DNA of 38,894 nucleotides, taken from Actinomycetota bacterium. GTDB lineage: Bacteria > Actinomycetota > Actinomycetes > Propionibacteriales > Propionibacteriaceae. Location: NCBI GenBank assembly GCA_020161755.1, contig JAIUOS010000033.1, positions 1-38,894 of the forward strand, read 5' to 3'. The notes under the pieces were generated by a model, which saw only the letters and a list, made by a program, of their open reading frames with translations, made no database searches and was not told the DNA's origin. Positions 1 to 8,054 of the stretch are shown piece after piece (position 1 is the first letter of the stretch; each line of letters starts with the position of its first letter). A program made the translations under genes and the position numbers.

Positions 1-74
1 GACTTGAACCTCCACGCCCGATAAAGGGCACTAGCACCTCAAGCTAGCGCGTCTACCTATTCCGCCACCCGGAC
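1..74 (-). tRNA. tRNA-Leu(GAG), 3' end cut by window edge
   Basis: On the reverse strand the RNA starts with acceptor strand GTCCGGG (74 to 68), then a D-arm, then an anticodon stem CTAGC/GCTAG around the loop TTGAGGT. This places GAG at positions 34-36, so it reads leucine codons CUC/CUU. A long variable arm (TGCCC, loop, GGGCG) follows, as expected for a class II tRNA. The T-arm begins GGAGGTTCAAGTC and the window ends inside it, so the 3' acceptor strand and CCA are not visible. Confidence 0.95.
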
Positions 75-108
75 AGGGTGTCCGTCCGGTCTCCCGGACA
101 GCGAGAGG

Positions 109-114
109 ACTATA
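109..114 (-). promoter_or_regulatory. -10 box of the tRNA-Leu promoter
   Basis: The reverse strand reads TATAGT, a near-perfect -10 hexamer, 34 nt before the tRNA 5' end. A start near position 102 would give a leader of under 30 nt to be trimmed by RNase P. No good -35 hexamer is visible at 17 bp. Confidence 0.5.
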
Positions 115-184
115 CCCAATCGGGACGCGCGTTGGCGAAACGCGGGTGACCGGGCGGACGGCGACCAGTGGCAGGATGGCGTTC

Positions 185-1498
185 ATGACCACCGTCCCCG
201 CCGCGACCGAGGAGGTCGCAGGTCTGTGCAGCGACCTGATCCGCATCGACACCTCCAACTTCGGGCCGTCCGGGTCGAAGGGGGAGCGGGAGGCCGCCGA
301 GTACATCGCCGCGAAGCTGGACGAGGTCGGCATCGCCAGCACCCTGCTGGAGTCCGAGCCGCGCCGCACCACCCTGGTCGCCGACTGGGCGCCCGAGGGC
401 TGCGACACCTTCCTGCCGCCGCTGCTCATCCACGGCCACACCGACGTGGTGCCGGCGATCGCGTCCGACTGGCAGGTGGACCCCTTCTCCGGTGAGGTCA
501 TCGACGACTACGTCTGGGGACGCGGCGCGGTCGACATGAAGGACTTCGACGCCATCCTGCTCGCCGTGGTGCGCGAGCGGACGCGCGCGGGCCGCGCCCC
601 GCGGCGTCCGATCCGGCTGATCTACACCGCCGACGAGGAAGCCGGCGGCCCGCTCGGCGCCACCTGGCTGGCCAACACCCACCCCGACCTGATCGCCGAC
701 TGCAGCGAGGCGATCGGCGAGGTCGGCGGCTTCTCGCTCACCGTCAACGACCAGCGCCTCTACCTCGTCCAGACCGCCGAGAAGGGCATCGCCTGGCTCA
801 ACCTGATCGCGGACGGCACCGCCGGCCACGGCTCGATGCGCAACGACGACAACGCCATCACCTCCCTCGCCGAGGCCGTCAGCCGCATCGGCAACCACGA
901 GTGGCCGGTCCGCATCCATCCCGCGCAGCGCCAGTTCCTGGACGCGGTCGAGCAGGCGCTCGGCGTCCAGATCTCCACCGACGACGCCGAGACCACCCTC
1001 GCCCGGCTCGGCTCGATCGCGCGAATGGTCGGCGCCACGATGTCGAACACCGCAAACCCGACCATGCTCGAGGCCGGTTACAAGATGAACGTGATCCCCG
1101 GCCACGCCGGAGCCGGTGTCGACGGTCGCTTCCTCCCCGGCTACGAGCAGGAGTTCTACGACACCATCACCGGCCTGCTGGGCGAGCGCGTCCGCTACGA
1201 GGTGGCGATCTCGGAGCGGGCCGTCGAGACCACCTTCGACGGCGACCTGGTGGACGCGATGCGCGCCAGCCTGCTCACCCAGGACCCGGACGCGATCGCG
1301 GTGCCGTTCATCATGAGCGGCGGCACCGACGCCAAGGCGTGGTCGCGGCTCGGCGTCCGCTGCTTCGGGTTCGCGCCGCTGCGGCTGCCGCCCGAACTCG
1401 ACTTCGTCGCCCTCTTCCACGGCGTGGACGAGCGGGTGCCGGTCGCTTCGCTCCAGTTCGGCTGCCAGGTGCTGGACGACTTCCTCGATCGCGCCTGA
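185..1498 (+). CDS. M20-family metallopeptidase/deacylase
   Basis: A 437-residue cytosolic di-zinc hydrolase of the M20/M25/M40 family (ArgE/DapE/carboxypeptidase type), which removes acyl or amino-acid groups from small peptides or acyl-amino acids. Visible motifs are HGHTDVVP near residues 83-90 (metal His and catalytic-site Asp), GRGAVDMKD near 112-120 (bridging Asp) and TADEEAGG (catalytic Glu). The lid/dimerisation domain lies in the middle and the sequence is full length. ATG at 185 is preferred because GGCAGGA sits about 8 nt upstream; in-frame starts at 146 (GTG) and 176 also exist. The gene is convergent with the next one, without spacing. The substrate cannot be told from the sequence. 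Confidence 0.88.
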   Translation: MTTVPAATEEVAGLCSDLIRIDTSNFGPSGSKGEREAAEYIAAKLDEVGIASTLLESEPRRTTLVADWAPEGCDTFLPPLLIHGHTDVVPAIASDWQVDPFSGEVIDDYVWGRGAVDMKDFDAILLAVVRERTRAGRAPRRPIRLIYTADEEAGGPLGATWLANTHPDLIADCSEAIGEVGGFSLTVNDQRLYLVQTAEKGIAWLNLIADGTAGHGSMRNDDNAITSLAEAVSRIGNHEWPVRIHPAQRQFLDAVEQALGVQISTDDAETTLARLGSIARMVGATMSNTANPTMLEAGYKMNVIPGHAGAGVDGRFLPGYEQEFYDTITGLLGERVRYEVAISERAVETTFDGDLVDAMRASLLTQDPDAIAVPFIMSGGTDAKAWSRLGVRCFGFAPLRLPPELDFVALFHGVDERVPVASLQFGCQVLDDFLDRA

Positions 1499-2071
1499 TC
1501 AGACCGGACGCTCGCCGCGGGCGGCCTTCGCGGCGATCGCGGCGATCCGGGACGCTCTGGTCTCCGGTCGCTTCGCCAGGACGATCGAGGTCAGCGCCAT
1601 CTTGCGGACGCTCTTCGGGAAGCCGTCCCACGCCGCGCGCGCGGCCGGGTCCGCGTCCAGGGCTGCGGTGAGTTCGGCCGGCTCCGCCAGGGCCTCGACC
1701 GAGTCGTAGATCGTCCACATGCCGTTGGCCTTCGCCCGCTCGATCTCCGCGATCCCGGAGGGCTGGAGCCGTCCCTCCCGCTCAAGGTCGGCGACCCGCG
1801 CCTTGTTGGACGCCGACCAACCGCTGTTGGCTCGTCGCGGTGCCCACCACTGCAGGGCACGGAGGTCGTCCAGCACCTTCACCTGGCCGTCGATCCAGCC
1901 CCAGCACAGGGCCTCGCGGACCATCTCCTCGTACGGCACCGGCTCGCGTCCCGACGAGGGGCGCCACTGGACCACCCAGACACCGTCGTGGCGGGTGTGG
2001 TTCGCGACGAGCCAGTCGTGCCAGTCCCCGATCGAATCGGGGTGGTAGCGCTCCGCGTCGGCCATCGCCAT
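1499..2071 (-). CDS. YdeI/OmpD-associated (OmdA-like) family protein
   Basis: A 190-residue soluble protein. The N-terminal half carries WHDWLVANHTRHDGVWV and the EALCWGWIDGQVK signature typical of YdeI/OmdA-like bacterial proteins. The C-terminal helical part (about residues 130-190, FPKSVRKMALTSIVLAKRPETR) fits the bacteriocin-protection/OmdA tail. The biochemical role of the family is poorly known; some members are linked to tolerance of antimicrobial peptides. A GGGAGG box lies 5 nt before ATG 2071; a second ATG at 2065 is possible. It is the last gene of the uppP-reductase-OmdA reverse-strand group and its stop abuts the stop of the M20 gene. Confidence 0.8.
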   Translation of the reverse strand: MAMADAERYHPDSIGDWHDWLVANHTRHDGVWVVQWRPSSGREPVPYEEMVREALCWGWIDGQVKVLDDLRALQWWAPRRANSGWSASNKARVADLEREGRLQPSGIAEIERAKANGMWTIYDSVEALAEPAELTAALDADPAARAAWDGFPKSVRKMALTSIVLAKRPETRASRIAAIAAKAARGERPV

Positions 2072-2123
2072 GGGTGCCTCCCTCGCCTGGTCCCGACAGG
2101 CTCGACCAGCGCGGAGGCAGGTG

Positions 2124-3113
2124 TCAACCGATCGTGCCGGTCTCGTAGCTGTCGCGGCCGACGTTCGGGCCACCGGAGACGTCGTCCAGCGCCGCCACGA
2201 TCTCGGCCGGGAGCTCGATGTCGTCGCAAGCGAGGTACGGCTCGAGCTGCGCGACGGTGCGCGCACCGAGCAGGGGAGCGGTCACGCCGGGCGCGTCCCG
2301 CACCCACAGCAGCGCCACCTGTGCGGGGGTGAGGTCGAGACCGTCGGCGGCGGTCGCGACCGCGTCCACCACGGTGCGCGAGCGCGGCTCCAGGTACGGC
2401 TCGACGAACCACGAGAAGTGCTGGGACGCGCCGCGCGAGCCGCGGGGGCGGCCGGTGCGGTACTTGCCGGTGAGCACCCCGCGTCCGATCGGCGACCACG
2501 GGAACAGGCCCAGGCCCAGCGCCCGGACGGCCGGGATCACCTCGACCTCGGCCCGGCGCGCGAGCAGCGAGTACTCGACCTGCGCGGACGTGATCGGCGT
2601 GCGTCCGGGGAACGCGGCCTGCCAGGTGGCGGCCTGGGCGGTCTGCCAGCCGACGAAGTTGCACACGCCGGCGTAGCGGACGTCGCCGGCGGCGACCGCG
2701 GTGTCGATGGCCGCGAGCGACTCCTCCAGCGGGGCCTGCCCCCAGGCGTGCAGTTGCCACAGGTCGAGGTGCTCGGTGCCGAGACGACGCAGCGAACCGC
2801 GCAGGTCGGACAGCAGCGCCGTGCGGGAGGTGTCCACCACCCGCTCGCCGTCGCGGATGCCGAAGCCCGCCTTCGAGGCCAGCACCAGTTCGTCCCGCTG
2901 GACGTCGCCGGCGCGCAGCATCCGGGAGATCATCCGTTCGGCGTCGCCGGCGGCGTAGGCGGCGGCGGTGTCGACCAGGCTGCCGCCCGCGGCCACGAAC
3001 GCGCGAAGCAGCGGACGGGCGTCCTCCAGCCGGGTCTCGCGCCCCCACGTGAGCGTGCCGAGGCCGAGCCGGGAGACCTGGAGGCCGCTGTGGCCGACTG
3101 CCCGTCGCTGCAT
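2124..3113 (-). CDS. Aldo/keto reductase
   Basis: A 329-residue NADPH-dependent oxidoreductase with the AKR (alpha/beta)8 barrel. The catalytic tetrad is visible: Asp48 and Tyr53 in VDTAAAYA, Lys81 in LASKAG, His122 in WQLHAWG. The start GLQVSRLGLGTLTWG is the usual first strand of the barrel. It resembles the voltage-gated-channel beta-subunit/YajO-like branch common in actinomycetes, and the physiological substrate is unknown. It starts 12 bp after the uppP stop codon and is probably co-transcribed with it. Confidence 0.88.
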   Translation of the reverse strand: MQRRAVGHSGLQVSRLGLGTLTWGRETRLEDARPLLRAFVAAGGSLVDTAAAYAAGDAERMISRMLRAGDVQRDELVLASKAGFGIRDGERVVDTSRTALLSDLRGSLRRLGTEHLDLWQLHAWGQAPLEESLAAIDTAVAAGDVRYAGVCNFVGWQTAQAATWQAAFPGRTPITSAQVEYSLLARRAEVEVIPAVRALGLGLFPWSPIGRGVLTGKYRTGRPRGSRGASQHFSWFVEPYLEPRSRTVVDAVATAADGLDLTPAQVALLWVRDAPGVTAPLLGARTVAQLEPYLACDDIELPAEIVAALDDVSGGPNVGRDSYETGTIG

Positions 3114-3125
3114 GACTTGGCCGCC

Positions 3126-3947
3126 TTACGGCTGGAGGACCCCGGTCAGCAGCAGCGCGGCCACCACGGCGGCCAGCGCGAGCCGGTACCAGACGAAGAT
3201 CGAGAAGTTGTGCTTGCTGACGTACCTCAGCAGCCAGTGGATGACGGCCAGCCCGATACCGAAGGCGAGGACGGTGGCCAGGATCGTGGGCCCCCACGCC
3301 AGCATCGGGTCCTCGGGGATGTCCTTGAGCTTGAAGAGGCCGGAGATGAAGACCGCCGGGATGGCCAGCAGGAACGCGTAGCGGGTGGCGGCCTCCCTCT
3401 TGTAGCCGAGGAACAGGCCGCCGGCGATGGTCGCGCCGGAGCGGGAGACGCCGGGGATCAGGGCGAGGGCCTGGGCGAAGCCGAGCGCGATGCCGTCCAC
3501 CCAGGTGAGCTGGTCGAGCTCGTACCGGTTGCGGGCGAGTCGGTCGGCCAGCCACAGCACGATGCCGAAGCCGGCCAGCATGGCCACGGTGATCCACAGG
3601 TTGCGCAGGCTGGTGTCGATGGCGTTCTCGAACAGCAGGCCCAGTACGCCGATCGGGATCGAGCCGAGGATCACCAGCCAGCCCATCCGGGCGTCCGGGT
3701 CGTTGCGCGGCACGCGTCCGATGAGGGAACCGAACCAGCGGCTGATGATGCGTCCGATGTCACGCGCGAAGTAGACGATGACCGCGGTCTCGGTGCCGAG
3801 CTGGGTGACGGCGGTGAAGGCCGCGCCGGGGTCGCGTCCGCCGAAGAAGAGCTGGCCGACGATCGACTGGTGTGCGCTGGAGGAGATCGGGAGGAACTCC
3901 GTCAGTCCCTGGACGATGCCCAGCACGACTGCTTCAAACCAACCCAT
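3126..3947 (-). CDS. uppP: Undecaprenyl-diphosphatase (BacA family)
   Basis: A 273-residue integral membrane enzyme that dephosphorylates undecaprenyl diphosphate to recycle the lipid carrier for peptidoglycan and other wall polymers; it also confers bacitracin tolerance. It begins MGWFEAVVLGIVQGLTEFLP and contains ISSSAH and PGVSRSG, the two conserved active-site segments, with about eight hydrophobic helices. ATG 3947 is chosen because AAGGGG lies 7 nt upstream; the in-frame ATG at 3953 is too close to that box. Divergent from mshC, a neighbourhood also found in other actinomycetes. Confidence 0.95.
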   Translation of the reverse strand: MGWFEAVVLGIVQGLTEFLPISSSAHQSIVGQLFFGGRDPGAAFTAVTQLGTETAVIVYFARDIGRIISRWFGSLIGRVPRNDPDARMGWLVILGSIPIGVLGLLFENAIDTSLRNLWITVAMLAGFGIVLWLADRLARNRYELDQLTWVDGIALGFAQALALIPGVSRSGATIAGGLFLGYKREAATRYAFLLAIPAVFISGLFKLKDIPEDPMLAWGPTILATVLAFGIGLAVIHWLLRYVSKHNFSIFVWYRLALAAVVAALLLTGVLQP

Positions 3948-3992
3948 CCACATTCCCCTTCCGGTTCGGAGCACACCCTAACCGGTGGCCGG

Positions 3993-3998
3993 TAGGCT
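3993..3998 (+). promoter_or_regulatory. -10 box of a leaderless mshC promoter
   Basis: TAGGCT lies 7 nt before the mshC ATG, inside CCGGTAGGCTG, the same 11-mer found before hisE. No Shine-Dalgarno sequence is present. The spacing puts the transcript start at or next to the start codon, so a leaderless mRNA is inferred. Confidence 0.55.
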
Positions 3999-4005
3999 GC
4001 GGCCC

Positions 4006-5235
4006 ATGCGTGCCTGGAACTCACCCGAACCCCCGGTGCTGCCCGGGTCCGGCGGCGGGCGGGTGCTGGTGCACGACTCGCTCACGGGCGCGCTGCAGCC
4101 GGCCGGCCCCGAGACCGGCGAGGCCCGGTTGTACGCCTGCGGCATCACGCCCTACGACGCCACCCACCTCGGCCACGCGGCCACCTATGTGGCCATCGAC
4201 CTGCTCAACCGGGCCTGGCGCGACGCCGGGCTCGGCGTGCGGTTCGCACAGAACGTCACGGACGTGGACGACCCGCTGCTGGAGCGCGCGGCCGCGACCG
4301 GCGTGGACTGGACGGCGCTCGCCGAGGACCAGATCGAGCTGTACCGCGGCGACATGGCCGCCCTGCGGGTGCTGCCGCCGATGGCCCTGACCGGTGTGGT
4401 CGAGAGCCTCGGGATCGTCACCGACCTGATCGGACGCCTCCGCGACGAGCAGGCCGTCTACCCGGTGCCCGACCCGGAGTACCCCGACTGGTACTTCTCG
4501 GTGACCAAGGCGAGCAACCTGATGCAGGGCACCGGCATCTCGATGCTGGAGGCCGAGGAGATCTTCGCCGAGCGCGGGGGTGACCCCGACCGTCCGGGCA
4601 AGCGGCACCGGCTCGACTGCCTGGTGTGGCGGCAGGAACGTCCCGGCGAGCCGGCGTGGGACTCCTGGCTCGGCCGCGGCCGTCCGGGCTGGCACGTGGA
4701 GTGCACGGCGATCTCGCTGGACCTGCTGGGCGAGGAGTTCGACGTCCAGGCCGGCGGACGCGACCTCGCGTTCCCGCACCACCCGATGTGCGCGGCCGAG
4801 GCGCTGGTCGCGACCGGACGCCCGATGGCCAAGGTGTTCCTGCACACCGGCATGGTCGGCCTCGACGGTGCGAAGATGAGCAAGTCGCGCGGCAACCTGG
4901 TGTTCGTCAGCCGGCTCCTGGCCGAGGGTGTCGACCCGATGGCCGTCCGGCTCGCGCTGCTCGCCCACCACTACCGCAGCGACTGGGAGTACTCGACGGC
5001 GGTGCTGGAGCAGGCGCAGGCCCGGCTCGAGCGGTGGCGGACGGCTGTCGCCGCCCCCACCGGAGCGGACGCCACGGCCACCCTGGACGCGGTCCGGTCC
5101 GCCCTGCGCCACGACCTGGACGCCCCGGCGGCGCTGGCCGCCGTCGACTCCTGGGCCGAGGCCGGCGGCGACGACCCGTCGGGCCCCGCCCTCGTCCGCG
5201 ACCTCGTCGACGCCCTGCTCGGCGTCGCGCTCTGA
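4006..5235 (+). CDS. mshC: Mycothiol cysteine ligase MshC
   Basis: L-cysteine:1D-myo-inositol 2-amino-2-deoxy-alpha-D-glucopyranoside ligase, the ATP-dependent third step of mycothiol synthesis, in the cytosol. The 409-residue sequence is a class I cysteinyl-tRNA-synthetase-like fold: [16 protein letters not shown] (HIGH motif plus zinc Cys), [23 protein letters not shown] and HHPMCAAE (zinc site), and KMSKSRGN (adenylate loop). MshC rather than CysS is supported by the N-terminal MRAW...P..PG segment, the short C-terminus without a tRNA anticodon-binding domain, and linkage to uppP. The start at 4006 gives the normal MshC N-terminus; GTG 3985 upstream is unlikely. Confidence 0.95.
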   Translation: MRAWNSPEPPVLPGSGGGRVLVHDSLTGALQPAGPETGEARLYACGITPYDATHLGHAATYVAIDLLNRAWRDAGLGVRFAQNVTDVDDPLLERAAATGVDWTALAEDQIELYRGDMAALRVLPPMALTGVVESLGIVTDLIGRLRDEQAVYPVPDPEYPDWYFSVTKASNLMQGTGISMLEAEEIFAERGGDPDRPGKRHRLDCLVWRQERPGEPAWDSWLGRGRPGWHVECTAISLDLLGEEFDVQAGGRDLAFPHHPMCAAEALVATGRPMAKVFLHTGMVGLDGAKMSKSRGNLVFVSRLLAEGVDPMAVRLALLAHHYRSDWEYSTAVLEQAQARLERWRTAVAAPTGADATATLDAVRSALRHDLDAPAALAAVDSWAEAGGDDPSGPALVRDLVDALLGVAL

Positions 5236-5241
5236 GCGTCC

Positions 5242-5295
5242 GCCACCCACGAACGCCCCGCCCCGGCCCAACGCCCCGCCACCCACAAACGCCCC
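5242..5295 (+). repeat. Direct repeat next to a long palindrome
   Basis: GCCACCCACGAACGCCCC (5242-5259) recurs as GCCACCCACAAACGCCCC (5278-5295), 17 of 18 identical with a 36-bp period. A third, shorter AACGCCCC copy lies between them (around 5270). The second copy runs into the palindrome that starts at 5286, so the whole 5242-5353 block looks built by duplication of one core. Confidence 0.75.
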
Positions 5296-5353
5296 CGAAG
5301 TTGACAAACGCCCCCGAAATTTCGGGGGCGTTTGTCAACTTCGGGGGCGTTTG
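5286..5353. repeat. 68-bp perfect palindrome, possible terminator or mobile palindrome
   Basis: Both arms are 34 nt and match without mismatch or spacer (centre between 5319 and 5320, GAAA|TTTC). Each arm holds two copies of CAAACGCCCCCGAA separated by GTTGA, so the element reads unit-unit-inverted unit-inverted unit. It lies 50 bp after the mshC stop and 79 bp before hisE. In RNA it would form a very stable hairpin ending in a short GUUUG, which could end mshC transcription, but it is far larger than an ordinary terminator. Confidence 0.85.
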
Positions 5354-5418
5354 CGCCGGGGGAGTCCGTGACGGGCGCCGGGGCTGGACCCCCGACAGGC
5401 CCCGCGTGGCCGCACCGG

Positions 5419-5424
5419 TAGGCT
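5419..5424 (+). promoter_or_regulatory. -10 box of a leaderless hisE promoter
   Basis: TAGGCT is followed by 8 nt and then the GTG start of hisE. The surrounding CCGGTAGGCTG is identical to the mshC promoter. No ribosome-binding site is visible, so leaderless translation is inferred. Confidence 0.55.
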
Positions 5425-5432
5425 GTCCCGCC

Positions 5433-5699
5433 GTGAGCAAATCCTTCGAAGACCTGTTCGCCGAGCTGCGGCACCGTGCGGCGACCCGCCCGGAGGGCTC
5501 CGGCACCGTCCGGCAGCTGGATGCCGGCGTCCACGCCATCGGCAAGAAGGTCGTCGAGGAGGCGGCCGAGGTGTGGATGGCCGCCGAGTACCAGGGCAAG
5601 GCCGAGGCGGCCGAGGAGATCAGCCAGCTGCTCTACCACCTGCAGGTGCTCATGATCTCCTTGGGCCTCGAGCTCGAAGACGTCTACGAATACCTGTGA
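5433..5699 (+). CDS. hisE: Phosphoribosyl-ATP pyrophosphatase HisE
   Basis: An 88-residue helical enzyme of the MazG-like fold, catalysing the second step of histidine synthesis (PR-ATP to PR-AMP plus PPi). It has [13 protein letters not shown] at the start, [14 protein letters not shown] (metal-binding Glu cluster EEAAE) and the [14 protein letters not shown] helix. Its length is typical for actinobacterial stand-alone HisE. The GTG start at 5433 is supported by homology and the -10 box 8 nt upstream. The stop overlaps the GTG of hisG (GTGA). Confidence 0.95.
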   Translation: MSKSFEDLFAELRHRAATRPEGSGTVRQLDAGVHAIGKKVVEEAAEVWMAAEYQGKAEAAEEISQLLYHLQVLMISLGLELEDVYEYL

Positions 5700-6568
5700 A
5701 CGGAACCGCTGTGACCGCTGACCTGCTCAAGATCGCCGTGCCCAACAAGGGCTCGCTGGCCGAGGCGGCCGCCGCCATGCTGCGCGAGGCCGGCTACCGG
5801 CAGCGCACCGACGCCAAGGATCTGGTGCTCGTCGACGACGCGAACGGCGTCGAGTTCTACTACCTGCGTCCGCGCGACATCGCGGTGTACGTGGGGGAGG
5901 GCACCCTCGACCTCGGCATCACCGGACGCGACATGCTGCTCGACTCGGGCGCGGAGGCCGAGGAGGTCAAGGCCCTCGGCTTCGGCGGCACCCGCTTCCG
6001 GTTCGCCGCTCCCGGCGGCGCCACCATGCAGGTCGCCGACCTCGCCGGCACGCGCATCGCCACCTCCTACCCGGGCCTGGTCGCCGCCTATCTGGAGAGC
6101 CACGGTGTGACCGCGCGGCTGATCCACCTCGACGGCGCCGTGGAGAGCTCGGTGCGCCTCGGCGTGGCCGACGTGGTCGCGGACGTCGTCGAGACCGGCA
6201 CCACGCTCAAGCGGGCGGGTCTGGAGTTGTTCGGCGACGCGATCCTGGAGTCCGAGGGCATCCTGATCCAGCGCCGCGGCGGCGACGCCCCGGCCGGCCT
6301 CGACCTGCTGCTGCGCCGGCTGAGCGGCGTGATCACCGCCCGCGACTACCTGATGGTCGACTACAACGTCCCCACCGACAAGCTGGACGCCGCGTGCGCG
6401 GTCACCCCGGGCCTGGACTCGCCGACGGTGTCGCCGCTGGCCAAGCAGGGCTGGGTCGCGGTCCGGGCGATGATCCCGGCCCGCGAGGCCCAGCGGATCA
6501 TGGACGACCTGTGGGAGACCGGCGCGGACGCGATCCTGGTCACCGGCATCCACGCCTGCCGGCTGTAG
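5696..6568 (+). CDS. hisG: ATP phosphoribosyltransferase HisG, long form
   Basis: First and feedback-controlled enzyme of histidine synthesis, joining ATP and PRPP. The 290-residue length and the C-terminal segment [19 protein letters not shown] show the long form with its own ACT-like regulatory domain, so no HisZ is needed. Motifs include [13 protein letters not shown] at the N-terminus, [10 protein letters not shown] and the PRPP-loop-like [17 protein letters not shown] 5696 overlaps the hisE stop by 4 bp, suggesting translational coupling; GTG 5711 is an alternative that would give [11 protein letters not shown]. Confidence 0.95.
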   Translation: MNGTAVTADLLKIAVPNKGSLAEAAAAMLREAGYRQRTDAKDLVLVDDANGVEFYYLRPRDIAVYVGEGTLDLGITGRDMLLDSGAEAEEVKALGFGGTRFRFAAPGGATMQVADLAGTRIATSYPGLVAAYLESHGVTARLIHLDGAVESSVRLGVADVVADVVETGTTLKRAGLELFGDAILESEGILIQRRGGDAPAGLDLLLRRLSGVITARDYLMVDYNVPTDKLDAACAVTPGLDSPTVSPLAKQGWVAVRAMIPAREAQRIMDDLWETGADAILVTGIHACRL

Positions 6569-6571
6569 GCC

Positions 6572-7204
6572 GTGGCGACCCTGCGGACCGCGAGCGCCGA
6601 CTACGCCGGCGACCGCGGCGAGCCCGACCCCGCGCTGCGCGCGCTGCTGGCGGACGCCGGCGAGCACGCCGGCTACCTGCGCGCGGTGGCCGCGCTGTGC
6701 ACGGCCCGGTTCCTGCTGCCAGTGGTGGCCCTGGGCGACGACGGTGGCACCGGCCCGGTGCCCGACCGCCACGCCGAGCTCCAGGCCGTGCAGCTCCGGG
6801 CGGCGGACGGACGCGTCGCGATGCCCGCCTTCACCGGCCTGGACGCCCTCACCACCTGGCGATCGGACGCCCGTCCGGTGCCCTGCCGGCTCGACGAGAT
6901 CGCCGCGGCCGCCGCCGAGGAGGACGCGGTCGCGATCCTGGTCGACCTCGCCGGACCACACCCACTGGTGATCGAGGGCGAGCTGCTTGCCCAGCTGGCC
7001 GCCGGCCGCCGCCTGGTCGAACTGCCCGACGGGGGCTGGGCCTGGCTCTACGCCGACTTGTCAGAATCTGGGATCGCCCCAGCGTCCCCAGATTCTGACA
7101 AGTCGGGGGTGGGGGAGCCGATTCGTCCGACCAAGGCCCCACCGGCTAGACTGGTCGGGATCGACTGCGCCACCAGGCGGCAGTCCGCACAAGTGGAGTC
7201 CTGA
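6572..7204 (+). CDS. SseB-family protein with an extended tail
   Basis: The first ~160 residues match the SseB N-terminal domain (PF07179 type) common in actinomycetes near infC: ALRALLADAGEHAGYLRAV, ARFLLPVVALG, LQAVQLRAADGRVAMPAFTGLDAL and GPHPLVIEGELLAQLAAGR. Its function is unknown. The domain appears to end about GWAWLYA (near 7050). The remaining ~50 codons consist of an inverted-repeat element (7053-7106) and then the infC promoter and leader, so the tail was probably gained when the element removed the old stop codon. GTG 6572 is 3 bp after the hisG stop, suggesting coupled translation. Confidence 0.75.
   Translation: MATLRTASADYAGDRGEPDPALRALLADAGEHAGYLRAVAALCTARFLLPVVALGDDGGTGPVPDRHAELQAVQLRAADGRVAMPAFTGLDALTTWRSDARPVPCRLDEIAAAAAEEDAVAILVDLAGPHPLVIEGELLAQLAAGRRLVELPDGGWAWLYADLSESGIAPASPDSDKSGVGEPIRPTKAPPARLVGIDCATRRQSAQVES
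7053..7106. repeat. Inverted repeat with 20-bp perfect arms inside the SseB 3' end
   Basis: CCGACTTGTCAGAATCTGGG (7053-7072) and its exact complement (7087-7106) flank a 14-nt loop. The element is in the SseB reading frame and encodes DLSESG...PDSDKSG. It may act as a terminator between the his/sseB group and infC. Its AT-richer arms and intragenic position suggest a small mobile palindrome. Confidence 0.8.
7147..7152 (+). promoter_or_regulatory. -10 box of the infC operon promoter
   Basis: TAGACT in GGCTAGACTGGTCGGGA, the usual position for the actinobacterial infC promoter, about 190 nt before the infC start. This gives a long 5' leader. It lies within the last codons of the SseB ORF, which supports that tail being an accretion. 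The -35 is poorly defined. Confidence 0.55.
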
Positions 7205-7273
7205 ACTCCCACCCGATCGCCACTGGTGACGGGTCGGTACGACGAGGCGGCGCACGGCGTCCGCCCGCTGTTC

Positions 7274-7299
7274 AGGGTCTCCGCACGCGCGGAGGCCCT
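7274..7299 (+). promoter_or_regulatory. Hairpin in the infC leader, possible attenuator
   Basis: AGGGTCTCCGC pairs over 11 bp (one G-U) with GCGGAGGCCCT across an ACGC loop, followed by TTTCTGG. A similar GC hairpin lies before infC in other actinomycetes, as I recall it. It sits 45 nt before the infC start codon, and control of infC-rpmI-rplT by IF3, L20 or attenuation is an inference. Confidence 0.6.
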
Positions 7300-7343
7300 T
7301 TCTGGTTCAGCCGGTCGAACCACACCGTTCCAAGGAGAAACAC

Positions 7344-8033
7344 ATCAGCACTGAACCGCGGATCAACGATCGCATCCACGTCAACGAGGTGCGCCTGGTC
7401 GGCCCTGCCGGCGAACAGGTGGGCATCGTGCGGATCGAGGACGCCCTGCGCCTGGCGCGGGAGGCCGACCTCGACCTGGTCGAGGTCGCGCCCATGGCCC
7501 GCCCGCCGGTCGCGAAGTTGATGGACTACGGCAAGTTCAAGTACGAAGCGGCCCAGAAGGCGCGCGAATCGCGGCGCAACCAGACCAACACGGTCATCAA
7601 GGAGATGAAGCTCCGGCCTAAGATCGACAGCCACGACTACGAGACCAAGAAGGGTCACGTCGTGCGCTTCCTCAAGGCCGGCGACAAGGTGAAGATCACC
7701 ATCATGTTCCGTGGCCGCGAGCAGAGCCGCCCCGAGCTCGGCTTCAACCTGCTCAAGAAGCTGGCGGACGACGTCGTCGAGGACGGCTTCATCGAGTCCG
7801 CCCCCAAGCAGGACGGCCGCAACATGCTCATGGTGCTCTCGCCGACCCGCAAGAAGACCGAGGCGAAGGTCGAGGTGGAGGCCGCCAAGGCCGCCCGCGC
7901 GGCCGACCGGGCAGCCAGCCAGGAGGCTGACCGCCAGGCGGAGGCGGAGCTGCGCGCAGCGGCCGCGTCCGTCGCCCAACCGAAGAAGAAGCGGGGTCCC
8001 GCGGACAACATGGACCCCGACATCGACCTGTAA
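7344..8033 (+). CDS. infC: Translation initiation factor IF-3, ATC start
   Basis: IF-3 binds the 30S subunit, keeps subunits apart and rejects poor initiation codons. The conserved N-terminus [10 protein letters not shown] is encoded directly after ATC at 7344, with AAGGAG (about 7332-7337) as its ribosome site. A non-AUG start is the hallmark of infC autoregulation. The N-domain ([14 protein letters not shown]), the lysine-rich linker ([19 protein letters not shown]) and the C-domain ([25 protein letters not shown]) are complete. There is an extra charged Ala/Lys/Glu-rich tail of about 50 residues (from about residue 172), as in other actinobacteria. A start at ATG 7389 would cut off the conserved N-terminus. 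Confidence 0.95.
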   Translation: MSTEPRINDRIHVNEVRLVGPAGEQVGIVRIEDALRLAREADLDLVEVAPMARPPVAKLMDYGKFKYEAAQKARESRRNQTNTVIKEMKLRPKIDSHDYETKKGHVVRFLKAGDKVKITIMFRGREQSRPELGFNLLKKLADDVVEDGFIESAPKQDGRNMLMVLSPTRKKTEAKVEVEAAKAARAADRAASQEADRQAEAELRAAAASVAQPKKKRGPADNMDPDIDL

Positions 8034-8054
8034 AGAAGAAAAGGACAGATCACT

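Noticed and set aside
110-1420. Long reverse-strand ORF opposite the M20 peptidase
   Set aside because: Typical shadow ORF of GC-rich coding DNA: low-complexity Arg/Gly/Val sequence, while the plus strand has clear catalytic motifs.
2070-3995. 641-codon plus-strand ORF opposite the reductase and uppP
   Set aside because: It is antisense to two well-supported genes and has no domain.
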